Source: Magnetococcales bacterium
GTDB lineage: Bacteria; Pseudomonadota; Magnetococcia; Magnetococcales; JADGCL01
Assembly (NCBI GenBank): GCA_015229005.1
Contig: JADGCL010000028.1
Location: 1-38,105 of the forward strand
Length of the DNA: 38,105 nt
Direction: 5' to 3'
Made by a program: the position numbers and the translations under genes. The notes below the pieces were generated by a model. It did not search any database, was not told the origin of the DNA, and was given only the letters and a program-made list of their open reading frames with translations. The stretch's first letter is position 1, and each line of letters begins with the position of its first letter. Shown in pieces: positions 16,476-25,585 of the stretch.

Positions 16476-19111
16476 AGGGGATTGATGATCCTCGGGGTGA
16501 TGAAGATCAGAAGCTCGTTCTGTGAGCCGGAGGACTCCTCACCCCGGAAGAGCCACCCCAGGATGGGAATCCGACCGAGGCCGGGAACCGAGGTGGTGAT
16601 CTCGTTCTCGGAGTTTTGGAAAATTCCCCCCAGAACGATGGTCTCGCCGTTGCGGACCATGGCCTGGGTCCGCACCTCCTTGGTATTGATGGCGGGGGGG
16701 GAGCCGGTCCCGAGGGAGTTGTTGGTGGCGGCCACCTCCAGGGTGACGAAGCCGTTGGAGGTCACCTGGGGGGTTACCTCCAGGCTCAGGGTGGCCTGAA
16801 TATAGGAGTAGGTGGTGCCGCCGCTCGAAGACTCGGTGGCGTAAGGCTGGTTGATTCCCTGGTTGATGCTGGCCCGGTGATTGTTGGTGGTGAGGACTCG
16901 GGGACTCGAGATCGTCTTGGCCTTGCCGCTGGACTCCAGGGCCCCCAGCTCGATGTCGAGGTCGAGGAGGGGGGAGAGCGAACCGAGGTGAAATCCCAGG
17001 GTCCCTGCGGTCACCGCCGGCAACAGGTTGACGTTGCTGGAGGGGGTATAGGTCCCATCGTTGGCGGCGGCGGTCATGCCGGCGCGAGGGTTGAGGAGCC
17101 GGGTGGCATCCTGCTGGGTGTTGTAGGCGTTCATGGCGGTGTCGGCGACGCCCCACTTCGCCACGCCGCTGCGACCGGGTTTGAAATTGAGTCCCCAGTT
17201 GATTCCCAATGCTTCCCCACTCGTCCGGTCGATCTCGACGATGCGCGCCTCGATCAGCACCTGAGAGATCGGCTGGTCGAGCTTCTGGATCATCTCCCGG
17301 ACCTTCCCCATGACGCTTGCGGTGTCCTTGACGATCAGGGTATTGGTGCGATTGTCGATCGAGACGCTGCCGCGGCTGGAGAGAAGCCGGGTCCCCTGTG
17401 CCTGATTGCCCTCCATGAGCAGGGTGCGGATTTCGGCGGCGTTGGCGAAACTGACGGGGATCATCTCGGTGATCAGCGGTTCCAGCTCCTGCTCGCTCCG
17501 CTGCGCCTGGATCCGCGCCTGGGCCATGCTTTCGATCTCGGCGAGGGGGGCGATGCGCAGGATGTTGCCTTGCAGCACCTTACCCAGTCCCCTGGCCCCG
17601 AGGATCAGATCCAACGCCTGATCCCAGGGGACGTTCACCAGGCGCATGGTCAGATTTCCCTGCACCGAGTCCGAGAGGATGATGTTGAGGTCGCTGATCT
17701 CGGCGATGAGCTTGATCGCATTCTGAACATCGATCCCCTTGAAATCCATGGAGATGCGCTGCCCTTTGTAGACGGGCTCCGAATCCTTGCCCAGGGTCTG
17801 GGCCGAGGTGATCCGGAGGTGGATCTCGTTGCCCTGCTGGACGATGCCGTGACGGGCTCCCTCCTCGGAGAGGCGCACCACCAGGCGGAGATCCTTGCCC
17901 TCCGCATAGGTGTCGACCGAGGCGACCGGACCGGCGAAATCGCGGACATCCAGGCGTCGGACCAGCCGCTCCGGGAGTGAGGTCTCCTTCAGGTCGAGGG
18001 TCAGGGTACTCCCCTCCCGGTGGCTCGTCATCTCTCCGTCCGGGGTGTTCAGACGCAGGCGGATCAGGGCGTCGTTCTTCTCCTGGGTATAGAGAAGATC
18101 CTCCAGGTTGCGACCGGCGGGCGAGGCCTGGACCCGGGTGGAGTCCAACTGGATGGCGAGTCCGTCGCCCTCGGGGATGACCTGGTGGGTGAGGGAGGCA
18201 TCGTTCAACTCCACGACCAGGCGCACCCGACCGGGACCGACCCCGACGACGATCCGACGGGCCTCGGGGGTATCGATCGGGATGGTCGGTTTGTCGATTT
18301 CGGTCTTCACACCGGGGAAGTCGAGGACCAGCCGCGGTGGGTCGGGCAGGCGAAAGGTCTGCGGCATGGGCAGACGCCCCCGACCCTGCACGAGGAGGCG
18401 GGTCCCGGGGGGAGTGCGATCGACGTGAATTCCCCGGAGGGCGGCGGCGCCGTCGGTGCCGGGGGAGTTGGCGGGAGGGGCGCCGGCGGGGGATGAGCCC
18501 GGGCTGCCTGCGATATTGCCCACATCGATCCGGAGTCCCTCCGCGTGGGCGCTGACCTCGCTTGCGAGCTTTCTGGTCAATACCACCTCGACCAGCGAGG
18601 AGCCGTCACTCTCCTGGGTCGGGAAGACACCGGAGACCGCCGGATGCGATAGAAGCCGGGGTTGCACTGTCGGCATCAGGGTAACCCTGGGCAGGGAGAT
18701 TCGCAGGCGCGGCGGCTCGTCCTGTTGGACCATTTGGTAGGGCAGCGGACCATTGCCCTTCAGTTCGATACGGATTCCTTCCCCCTGGTCGACCAGAGAG
18801 ATCGCCTCAAGGCGCGTGGCCGGCGGCGGGAGGGTGCTGTCAGACCCGGTGGAAGGCGACCGCTCCTTTGCGGCCTCTCCCGGTGTTGATTGCCCTGCGA
18901 CGACCGCTCCCGGAGCGGAGGCCTCCGACAGGGTTTTCTCTCCCTCGGACGGAAGGATGATGCCCTTTTCTTCCCGGGCCGACTCCTGCCGAGCGGATTC
19001 CGAATGGGGGAGCGCCGAGGGCCCACCGGCACCGTCCTGGGCACATCCGGAAAGCGATACCAGGGCCAGCCCCAGCCATCCGGCCCAGGTGATCCATCTG
19101 TGTTGGCTCAT
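16472..19111 (-). CDS. pilQ: Type IV pilus outer-membrane secretin PilQ
   Basis: PilQ forms the ring through which the pilus crosses the outer membrane. The 879 residues begin with a signal peptide ending in a lipobox (LVSLSGC, Cys at about 22). A low-complexity region follows, then three AMIN-like beta domains (starting near 102, 225 and 390), which bind peptidoglycan. Next come an STN domain ([22 protein letters not shown]), a secretin N1 domain ([15 protein letters not shown]) and the secretin C-domain ([41 protein letters not shown]). It is longer than the usual 650-750 residues because of the extra AMIN copy and the linker. Its ATG overlaps the pilP stop by 4 bases. Whether the lipobox is used is not known. 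Confidence 0.95.
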   Translation of the reverse strand: MSQHRWITWAGWLGLALVSLSGCAQDGAGGPSALPHSESARQESAREEKGIILPSEGEKTLSEASAPGAVVAGQSTPGEAAKERSPSTGSDSTLPPPATRLEAISLVDQGEGIRIELKGNGPLPYQMVQQDEPPRLRISLPRVTLMPTVQPRLLSHPAVSGVFPTQESDGSSLVEVVLTRKLASEVSAHAEGLRIDVGNIAGSPGSSPAGAPPANSPGTDGAAALRGIHVDRTPPGTRLLVQGRGRLPMPQTFRLPDPPRLVLDFPGVKTEIDKPTIPIDTPEARRIVVGVGPGRVRLVVELNDASLTHQVIPEGDGLAIQLDSTRVQASPAGRNLEDLLYTQEKNDALIRLRLNTPDGEMTSHREGSTLTLDLKETSLPERLVRRLDVRDFAGPVASVDTYAEGKDLRLVVRLSEEGARHGIVQQGNEIHLRITSAQTLGKDSEPVYKGQRISMDFKGIDVQNAIKLIAEISDLNIILSDSVQGNLTMRLVNVPWDQALDLILGARGLGKVLQGNILRIAPLAEIESMAQARIQAQRSEQELEPLITEMIPVSFANAAEIRTLLMEGNQAQGTRLLSSRGSVSIDNRTNTLIVKDTASVMGKVREMIQKLDQPISQVLIEARIVEIDRTSGEALGINWGLNFKPGRSGVAKWGVADTAMNAYNTQQDATRLLNPRAGMTAAANDGTYTPSSNVNLLPAVTAGTLGFHLGSLSPLLDLDIELGALESSGKAKTISSPRVLTTNNHRASINQGINQPYATESSSGGTTYSYIQATLSLEVTPQVTSNGFVTLEVAATNNSLGTGSPPAINTKEVRTQAMVRNGETIVLGGIFQNSENEITTSVPGLGRIPILGWLFRGEESSGSQNELLIFITPRIINPL

Positions 19112-20136
19112 GGTGTTTCCTCGTTTGCAAGCCTCAGAGTGGTGACCCGAGTGGCCTGGGGATTCTCCCGGGTAGGCGTCGGTTCCCGGATTGACATCTC
19201 ACCTTCGCCGATGGCCATGATCTCTCCGCCCGCCATTCCGATACTGTCGCCGATACGGACGGTGTGGCCCTTGCCGCTTGGATCCTGGACCATGGCCAGC
19301 GCCTGGTCATCTGCCTCGATCAGGACGATGGCGACCAACTGCAGGCTGTCCAGGGGGAAGGCATCGAGTGGGCCTTTATTGCCCCGTTTCTGGTGAATCG
19401 GGGGGCGCAGGGGCTCGCTTTCGGAGGGGGTGGAGCGCACGGTCAGGGGGGAGGAAAAGGGATCCCGTTTGCCCTCCGGCAGGTAGTGATAGGGGCCTTG
19501 CGGGGGGTTGTCGGCGCGGGCCCTGGCTGCTCTGATCGCGGCTTCCATTTCCAGGGGGGCCGGTTCGAGGGAACCGATCCGGACAGGACTCCCTTTCTCT
19601 GGCTTTGTGTCGGCTTCGGTGACGGAACCGACCGGGAGAGCGGCACCCTCGCCGCCGGCGCCGGTTTCGATGCTGGATTTGGCCGGAAGTGCGGCCTGTG
19701 GCGTGGTCGGGAGTGTACTCTTGGGCGCGGTAGGGGGGGGGCTTCCGGAAACGCCGCTGCTGGCGGCAGCGGGGAGCGATGAGGCGGCGACACCGCTCCC
19801 GGAAGCGTTGGTGACGGGGTTTCCCGATGCTGCCGGAGGGGTGGTGGCGGCCTTTCCTCCCGAGGGGGTCGTACCTCCCGGGGTTGCGGCAGGGGTTTCT
19901 GCTGCCGCTGCAATGTTTTTTGATTCTGTCGTCTCCACCCCGGGTGGTGCCACAGTCGAGAGGGGCACGGGTTTTACGGTCGCCAGGGGGAGCGGTTTGA
20001 CGGTCGAAAGGGAGGAATCGGCGAACGCACTGGCCGCCGACCAGGCGAGCAGACCCGCCAGGGGGAGGAGCCAGAGGAGGGGGGGGAGCCAGAGGCGTCC
20101 CGTCCGGCCCGGAGGCGTTTGCCTGGTCCCGATCAT
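19108..20136 (-). CDS. pilP: Type IV pilus inner-membrane lipoprotein-like PilP, with long disordered insert
   Basis: PilP links the PilN-PilO membrane pair to the PilQ secretin in the periplasm. The PilP core is C-terminal: GKRDPFSSP near residue 222, then LDSLQLVAIVLIEADDQALAMVQDPSGKGHTVRIGD and a final EGEMSIRE. A hydrophobic signal segment is near residues 18-39. It lacks the usual lipobox (AASAFADSS instead), so it may be soluble or membrane-anchored rather than acylated. About 150 residues of Ser/Pro/Ala/Thr/Gly-rich sequence separate the two, doubling the family length of about 175. It overlaps pilO and pilQ by 4 bases each. Confidence 0.88.
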   Translation of the reverse strand: MIGTRQTPPGRTGRLWLPPLLWLLPLAGLLAWSAASAFADSSLSTVKPLPLATVKPVPLSTVAPPGVETTESKNIAAAAETPAATPGGTTPSGGKAATTPPAASGNPVTNASGSGVAASSLPAAASSGVSGSPPPTAPKSTLPTTPQAALPAKSSIETGAGGEGAALPVGSVTEADTKPEKGSPVRIGSLEPAPLEMEAAIRAARARADNPPQGPYHYLPEGKRDPFSSPLTVRSTPSESEPLRPPIHQKRGNKGPLDAFPLDSLQLVAIVLIEADDQALAMVQDPSGKGHTVRIGDSIGMAGGEIMAIGEGEMSIREPTPTRENPQATRVTTLRLANEETP

Positions 20137-20804
20137 TTTTCCTTGGCGTCCTTTGGTTTGGCCGGGGCGGCTTTGGCGGCCTTGGCGGCCTTGTTCTTGT
20201 CACCGGCCTTGGGGGCACTCCTCGCCTTGGCGACCTCCTCTTGGGTCAGGAAGCGGTAGGTTGTGGCGCGTGCATCGACGACGAGCTTTCCGACCTTGGA
20301 GTCTGGTCGCAGGGAGAGGTTGGAGAGGTTGACGACCCGGGGGAGATGGGCAACCCTGTCGAGAAAGATGGCGGTGTCGTGGAAGCCACCGGTAAAATTC
20401 AGGCTGATCGGGACCTCGGCGTAGAAATCCCGCTTGATTTCAGCCCCTGGGGCGAACAGGAGAAAATCCAACCCTTCGGCATGACCGGCGCTGGAGACAT
20501 CGGTCAGGAGGCTCGGGATCTCTTTTTCCGTGGGCAGCACCTTCATGGCCTCCTCTTCGCGGCGGTGAAGGTCTTCGAGTTCCGCGCGGAGGGCCGGAAG
20601 CTCCTTCAGCAGTGATTTTTGGCTCTGAATCTTGAGTTCCTGTTCCTGGATCGCCTTGACCAGCGTTTCCAATTGTTCCGACTGCGCTTTGTAATAGAAC
20701 TGGTAATACCCTGCTGCGACTGCCAACAGGATTCCTGCCGCTATCCCAAGCTTTTTAAGGAGGGGGAGGCGCAGGATGACGAGAGGATCGATACCCAGTT
20801 CCAC
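20133..20804 (-). CDS. pilO: Type IV pilus inner-membrane protein PilO
   Basis: PilO pairs with PilN to form the inner-membrane alignment platform. The 223 residues give a short cytoplasmic start, TM near 18-35 (LGIAAGILLAVAAGYYQFYY), a coiled coil (about 40-90) and a ferredoxin-like periplasmic domain containing PTEKEIPSLLTDVSSAGHAEGL. The C-terminus is a Lys/Ala/Pro-rich tail (KNKAAKAAKAAPAKPKD) not needed in homologues. The ATG lies 3 bases after the pilN stop. Confidence 0.92.
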   Translation of the reverse strand: MELGIDPLVILRLPLLKKLGIAAGILLAVAAGYYQFYYKAQSEQLETLVKAIQEQELKIQSQKSLLKELPALRAELEDLHRREEEAMKVLPTEKEIPSLLTDVSSAGHAEGLDFLLFAPGAEIKRDFYAEVPISLNFTGGFHDTAIFLDRVAHLPRVVNLSNLSLRPDSKVGKLVVDARATTYRFLTQEEVAKARSAPKAGDKNKAAKAAKAAPAKPKDAKEK

Positions 20805-20807
20805 GAC

Positions 20808-21458
20808 TCAGCCCCCCTTGGTGGGCGCCGGGGGGCTGGCTGCCGGAGGTGGGGGAGACTGAGACCGGTCTTTTCCCGGAGCTGTCGGACCCTTCTCCTT
20901 GGCTCCTGCCTGCGGGAGAGGGGGGGTGATGGCAATCTGCAAGGTGAACTCCTTGACCTTCTGTTCCGACTCGGCAACCTGACTGATCCGTGTCAGGTCG
21001 ACCTGTCCGAAATAGGGAGAGGCGTCCAACATCCGCATGAACTGTGCCACCCAGGCATTGGAGATGGCCCTGCCGTTGACGGTCAGGAGGGCTCCCGCGG
21101 AGGAGACCTGGGAGATCCAGACCTCTTTCGGGATGGAGAGTGCCAGTTCGTCGAGGATGTGGACCTGGAGATCGCGCTGGTTCTGGAGGGAGGCGATGGT
21201 ATCGAGCCTTGCCCGGACCTCTTCCTTGATCTCTTTGATATCCTTGACCTCTCCCAGATCCTTCTCCAGAGCGGCGATGGTCTCGGTGTTTTTTTTCTTT
21301 TGCCGTTCTTTTTCGGAGATCCAGTCGTTGACGGTGCCGTTGACGAGGAAGGCGAGGAGGATCCCGAGGAGGAGGGTGGCGCCCCAGGCCCCGATGATCA
21401 TCTGGACCTTCTGCAGGCGTCGCCCTTCCCGATAGGGTATCAGGTTGATGCGGATCAC
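20808..21458 (-). CDS. pilN: Type IV pilus inner-membrane protein PilN
   Basis: The N-terminus INLIPYREGRRL is the conserved PilN cytoplasmic motif that binds PilM. TM follows near 22-43 (IIGAWGATLLLGILLAFLVNG), then a coiled coil and the PilN periplasmic fold ending in FTLQIAITPPLP. After residue about 185 the protein is a Pro/Ala/Ser tail without clear homology. Length is 216 residues against about 180-200 usual. The ATG overlaps pilM by 4 bases. Confidence 0.92.
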   Translation of the reverse strand: MIRINLIPYREGRRLQKVQMIIGAWGATLLLGILLAFLVNGTVNDWISEKERQKKKNTETIAALEKDLGEVKDIKEIKEEVRARLDTIASLQNQRDLQVHILDELALSIPKEVWISQVSSAGALLTVNGRAISNAWVAQFMRMLDASPYFGQVDLTRISQVAESEQKVKEFTLQIAITPPLPQAGAKEKGPTAPGKDRSQSPPPPAASPPAPTKGG

Positions 21459-22678
21459 AGGGCACCTCCGCGCAGGGCGAGCCCCAGGGCGATCATGAAT
21501 CGGGGAGAATCCTGGGGTCTGACACCGGCCCCGAGCGTTTTTTTCTCCGGGGAGAGGGAGGCGAAGGGATCGGCCAGCCGGGAGGGGATCGAGAGCATCT
21601 CCTCCATGCGTTTTTCGAGCCCTCCCAGCAGGGCGCAGCCCCCGGAAAGGTGGATCATGCCGATTTTGGTATTGGGGTTGGTGTTATTAAAAAAGTCGAC
21701 CGTCTGCGAGGCCTGCCTGACCAACTGCTCGAAGAAGGGTTGGATCACCTCCTCGCGGAACTGGGGAACTTCCTGACGGACCCCGTCGGCGATGAAGGCG
21801 CCTTCGGTAAGAATGGCGCCCATCTGCTGTGGGGTGAGGTTCTTGTATTCCTGCTCCAGGGGGCGGGTCAGGGTGTTGCCACCGAAGGCAACGTCCCGGG
21901 TGAAGACGGGATTTCCCTCGACGATGATATCAATGTTCAGGTGGGTGGCCCCGGTGTTGACCAGGCAGACCGCCGTGGTTTCTCCCCCGGATTTTCCGCC
22001 GGTGGTGGGGGGACCTTTGGGGGAATCCTTTTCCTTACCCTTTTCCCCTCCTTTAGATATTTTCCCGGTCCTGCCCTTCGACTTGCCCTTGATATTGCCG
22101 TTGTCCGATCCGGAGGAAGTGGCTGGTGCGAGGAGAGAGCCATAGGCATTGCTCAGGGCGAAGAGGTCCACGTCGCACAACAGGGGGGTCAGTCCGACCT
22201 GGCGGAGGAGCTCCTGGCGAACCTCGACCGCGTCCTTTTTGCAGGCGGTGAGGATGATCTCCAGGTTCTTTTCGTCCTCGGAGGCGGTGGTGGTTCCCAG
22301 GATCTGGAAATCCAGATAGACTTCGTCGATGCCGAAGGGAATATACTCCTCGGCCTCCAGGGCGATCTGGTCCTCGAGTTCGAGTTCCGACATGAAGGGG
22401 GTCTGGATCTTCTTGATGACGACGGAGGCGCCGCTGACGGCGATGGCAGCGTTTTTCGTGGAGAATTTTCCCTCCTTGATGAGGATCCGGATCGCCTCGG
22501 CGACGGCCTCCGGCTCCTTGATCTGACCATCGACGATGGCGTCGGCTGGGAGGGGCTGCATGCTGCAATGGTGCAGTCGCCATTTCTTGCCGGCAGGTCT
22601 GAGTTCGACCGCCTTGACGGCCGAGGTGCCGATGTCCACCCCCACAATGGGCCTGAACCGGGAACCAAATGGGAACAT
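21455..22678 (-). CDS. pilM: Type IV pilus assembly ATPase-fold protein PilM
   Basis: PilM is an FtsA/actin-fold cytoplasmic protein that binds the PilN N-terminus. The motifs VGVDIGTSAVKAVEL (residues 13-27), the EDQIALEAEEYIPF helix, NTGATHLNIDII and LSGGCALLGGLEKRM are all present. A lysine/glycine-rich insertion of about 45 residues (near 190-235, NIKGKSKGRTGK...) interrupts the fold before the second phosphate loop and raises the length from about 350 to 407. It is the first gene of the operon, divergent from mrcA. The 156 bases between the two starts must carry both promoters; I see no strong consensus there. Confidence 0.93.
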   Translation of the reverse strand: MFPFGSRFRPIVGVDIGTSAVKAVELRPAGKKWRLHHCSMQPLPADAIVDGQIKEPEAVAEAIRILIKEGKFSTKNAAIAVSGASVVIKKIQTPFMSELELEDQIALEAEEYIPFGIDEVYLDFQILGTTTASEDEKNLEIILTACKKDAVEVRQELLRQVGLTPLLCDVDLFALSNAYGSLLAPATSSGSDNGNIKGKSKGRTGKISKGGEKGKEKDSPKGPPTTGGKSGGETTAVCLVNTGATHLNIDIIVEGNPVFTRDVAFGGNTLTRPLEQEYKNLTPQQMGAILTEGAFIADGVRQEVPQFREEVIQPFFEQLVRQASQTVDFFNNTNPNTKIGMIHLSGGCALLGGLEKRMEEMLSIPSRLADPFASLSPEKKTLGAGVRPQDSPRFMIALGLALRGGAL

Positions 22679-22834
22679 GAGGGATGCCGCCTGAAAGTGT
22701 TGGTCCGCCGCTGCGTCCGATCCTCCCTGTTAACCTAATGGACCCCAGTCCAAAGAGCAAGAAACATGGTCCCGGTTGTCTCTCCGGGGTATGATCGGCT
22801 GGCCCCCCTACCTCCAGATTTACCGGTTATTACC

Positions 22835-25423
22835 ATGAACAGGAAAACTCAGAAGAAAAAAAGATTTTTCCGCGTAAGGGTCGTCCTTGGAGGGCTCTTC
22901 CTGGGTATTCTCTTCGGGCTTTTGATGCTCTGGGGGGTGTACCAGAAGTTCTCACGGGATCTGCCGACGCTGAACAGTCTGGCTGATTACCAACCCAATC
23001 TCCTCACTCGGGTCTATGCCCGGGACTACCAGTTGCTGGGGGAATTTTTCGCCGAGAGGCGCCAGTTCGTGCCCATTGCCGACGTGCCGCCGGTGTTGAT
23101 CAAGGCCCTTCTCGCCATCGAGGACACGGCCTTCTACGAGCACTGGGGCATCAATCCCCGAGGCATGGCGCGGGCGGCTTTGGCCAATCTCTCTGCTGGT
23201 CGAGTGGTCCAGGGGGCCTCCACCATCACCCAGCAGGTGGCGAAGACCTTCCTGTTGAGTTCGGAGCGGACCTGGGTGCGCAAGGTCAAGGAGATCATCC
23301 TGGCCCTGCGCATCGAGGAGCGCCTGACCAAGGACGAAATCCTTGAACTCTACCTGAACCAGATTTTTCTGGGGGCGGGCGCCTATGGGGTTGGGGCGGC
23401 GGCGCGAGTCTATTTCAATCGGGATGTCGCCGACCTTGAGCTGGGGCAGATGGCGATGCTCGCCGGGCTGCCGCAGCAGCCCAGCCGCTACAATCCCTGG
23501 AAGCACCCTGAGAGGGCCAGGAAGCGCCAGGCATTGGTCCTGCGGCGGATGGCGGGGCTGGGTTACATCAGCCGGGAGGAGGCCGATGCCGCGATCGCCG
23601 CTCCTCTTGGTTTGGCCAAGGCGGCGCAACCCCTGGAGGCGGTCGCCTCCCATTATCTGGAACATGTTCGCCGGACGATCGCCGCCGACTGGGGCATGGG
23701 CAATCTCCTCGGTGGGGGGCTCGATGTCTTCACCACCCTGGATCCACCGTTGCAGAGGGTGGCGCAGGCGGCCTTGCGTCGGGGACTCTTGGTCTATGAC
23801 CGTCGCCATGGGTATCGGGGCCCCCTGGAGCGGATCGAGGGGGGGATGACCGCCGAAGTTCGGGAAAAGTGGTTGGCCGCGAACAAGAATGTGGAACCGA
23901 CCGCCGGGGGGTTCCTCAGGGGGCTGGTTGTCGCGGTGGCGGCCAAGGGGGCGGCCAAGGTCCTTCTCACGGATGCCAGGGAAATCGAGCTTCCCCTGGA
24001 GGGGGTCACCTGGGCTCGGCGTCGTTTGAAGGCCAAGAACAAGCCCGTCGGTCCGCCGGTCAAGGCGGTTTCCGAGGTTCTCGCGGTGGGAGATGTGATC
24101 CTGGTGGAACCTCCCAAGGCGGCCTCCCCCGATGCCGAGGCCGCAGCGGCGGCAGCGGCGGCAGCGGCCAAGTCGGATCTTTCGCCTGCGGAGATCGCCG
24201 CCGCTGCCGCCGAGGCGGCGGTGGCCAAGGGGCGTCCCTACTACATGCTGGCCCAGGAGCCGGATGTCGGCGGCGCTCTGGTAAGTATCGATCCCCACAA
24301 TGGCCAGATTCTGGCCATGGTCGGAGGCTACGATTTCAGCACCAGCGAGTTCAATCGCGCGACCCAGGGCTGGCGCCAGCCGGGGTCGGCCTTCAAGCCT
24401 TTCATCTACGCGGCGGCCATGGCCAAGGGGTTGCCCCCGACCACCATCGTTGACGACAGTCCCATCTCCTTCCAGTCGCGCAATCCGGCGACCGGGGCGG
24501 TGATGGTTTGGCGCCCGGAGAACTACGAGCAGAAATTCTACGGGCCGACGACCCTGCGGGTGGGGCTGGAGCACTCCCGCAACCTTGTGACCATTCGTCT
24601 CTTGGAGCGGCTGACGCTCGACTTCACCATTCCCTTCGTTGGTCGGTTTGGCCTGGAAATCCCGGACTCCCGCAGGAATCTGACCCTGGCCCTGGGGACG
24701 GTGGTCTTCACCCCCCTGAAAATGGCCTCGGCCTATGCGGTCTTCGCCAATGGTGGCAAGTTCGTGGAGCCGGTCTATATCGCCCGCATTCAGGACAGGC
24801 TGGGGCGGACCATCTTTCGCCATGGGGGCGGTGACTGTCTCCTGTGCCATCAGGAGCCCAAGGCGGTCTCCGCTGCGGACGCCGCCATCATTTCCGCCGA
24901 TCCCCTGACCAAGCGCCGGGTCCTCACCCCGGCGACGGCCTACCAGATGGTCTCTCTCCTCAAGGGGGTCGTGGAGCGGGGCACGGCGCGCAAGGCCCTG
25001 GTCCTGAAGCGGCCTCTGGCCGGCAAGACCGGGACGACGAACGATCTCCGGGATGCCTGGTTTATCGGTTTCTCCCCTTCGCTGGTAGCGGCCGTCTGGG
25101 TCGGGGCGGACGACTATTCCGAGCTGGGACATGCCGAAACCGGGGCGATGGTGGCCCTGCCCATCTGGATCGACTTCATGCGGGAGGCCTTGAAGGATAT
25201 CCCGGTCACCGATTTCCCGGTGCCGCCGGGCATCCACTTCGAGTCTGTTTCTCTCTCTTCGGGCGGTCCTGGGAGTGGATCCGGATCGGTGTTGGAGGCC
25301 TTCCAGGAGGGTCAGGGACCCAATCAGGGCTCCTCCTTTCCCTCTTCCGGCGATTCCGAGACCACTTCGGGGGGGGCTTCTCCGGGGGGAGAGAGTTCCG
25401 ATATCGGCGATGGTCTCTACTAG
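22835..25423 (+). CDS. mrcA: Class A penicillin-binding protein 1A (bifunctional peptidoglycan synthase)
   Basis: This enzyme polymerises glycan strands and cross-links peptides at the inner membrane. From the ATG giving MNRKTQKKKRF it is 862 residues; an earlier in-frame ATG (22766) would add 23 atypical residues. A basic start is followed by one TM (about 16-38). The GT51 glycosyltransferase shows EDTAFYEHWGI, GASTITQQVAKTF and LELYLNQIFLGAGAYGV. The transpeptidase shows the active serine in GSAFKPFIYA, the HSRN motif and KTGTTNDLRDAWF. Between the two domains an alanine run (about ten Ala, then SDLSPAEIAAAAAEAAV) interrupts the OB-like region. A CLLCHQEP segment with two cysteines is unusual. 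The C-terminus is Gly/Ser-rich. pilM-mrcA divergence is common in proteobacteria. The TAG stop lies within a direct repeat of the downstream element. Confidence 0.96.
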   Translation: MNRKTQKKKRFFRVRVVLGGLFLGILFGLLMLWGVYQKFSRDLPTLNSLADYQPNLLTRVYARDYQLLGEFFAERRQFVPIADVPPVLIKALLAIEDTAFYEHWGINPRGMARAALANLSAGRVVQGASTITQQVAKTFLLSSERTWVRKVKEIILALRIEERLTKDEILELYLNQIFLGAGAYGVGAAARVYFNRDVADLELGQMAMLAGLPQQPSRYNPWKHPERARKRQALVLRRMAGLGYISREEADAAIAAPLGLAKAAQPLEAVASHYLEHVRRTIAADWGMGNLLGGGLDVFTTLDPPLQRVAQAALRRGLLVYDRRHGYRGPLERIEGGMTAEVREKWLAANKNVEPTAGGFLRGLVVAVAAKGAAKVLLTDAREIELPLEGVTWARRRLKAKNKPVGPPVKAVSEVLAVGDVILVEPPKAASPDAEAAAAAAAAAAKSDLSPAEIAAAAAEAAVAKGRPYYMLAQEPDVGGALVSIDPHNGQILAMVGGYDFSTSEFNRATQGWRQPGSAFKPFIYAAAMAKGLPPTTIVDDSPISFQSRNPATGAVMVWRPENYEQKFYGPTTLRVGLEHSRNLVTIRLLERLTLDFTIPFVGRFGLEIPDSRRNLTLALGTVVFTPLKMASAYAVFANGGKFVEPVYIARIQDRLGRTIFRHGGGDCLLCHQEPKAVSAADAAIISADPLTKRRVLTPATAYQMVSLLKGVVERGTARKALVLKRPLAGKTGTTNDLRDAWFIGFSPSLVAAVWVGADDYSELGHAETGAMVALPIWIDFMREALKDIPVTDFPVPPGIHFESVSLSSGGPGSGSGSVLEAFQEGQGPNQGSSFPSSGDSETTSGGASPGGESSDIGDGLY

Positions 25424-25574
25424 AATTCTGCTCACAATCTCCGTATTACTAATTAATGAGTGCGTTGTTTTGCCGACATGAAAACTTCCGGAACCCTTGC
25501 GGGGCAAACAATCGCGGTCATGATCCGCAAAACCGTGTCGGCTAACCAACGCACTCATTAGTATGCTAGAATTC
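25420..25574. mobile_element. 137-bp palindromic element between 9-bp direct repeats (MITE-like)
   Basis: CTAGAATTC occurs at 25420-25428 and again at 25566-25574. Between them, GAGTGCGTTG (25458-25467) and CAACGCACTC (25547-25556) form a perfect 10-base arm, extended inward by GCCGACA/TGTCGGC (25472-25478, 25536-25542). It extends outward by TACTAAT-like sequence with a 4-base slip. The element has no coding capacity. The left repeat includes the mrcA stop codon. The layout suggests a small non-autonomous element with a target duplication, or the fused ends of an IS. It could also serve as the mrcA terminator. The repeat could be chance, as no empty site can be seen here. Confidence 0.5.
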
Positions 25575-25585
25575 GGTCCCACCGT

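Noticed and set aside
25447..25563. Integron attC recombination site
   Set aside because: The large imperfect hairpin recalled attC, but the terminal triplets are in the wrong orientation (GTT...AAC on the outer ends instead of AAC...GTT), no conserved RYYYAAC/GTTRRRY pair is present and no integrase or cassette is nearby.
22952..25582. Long minus-strand open frame (876 codons) opposite mrcA
   Set aside because: It is the antisense of a fully conserved PBP1A gene; its translation is Arg/Gly/Pro-rich without any domain, as expected in GC-rich DNA.
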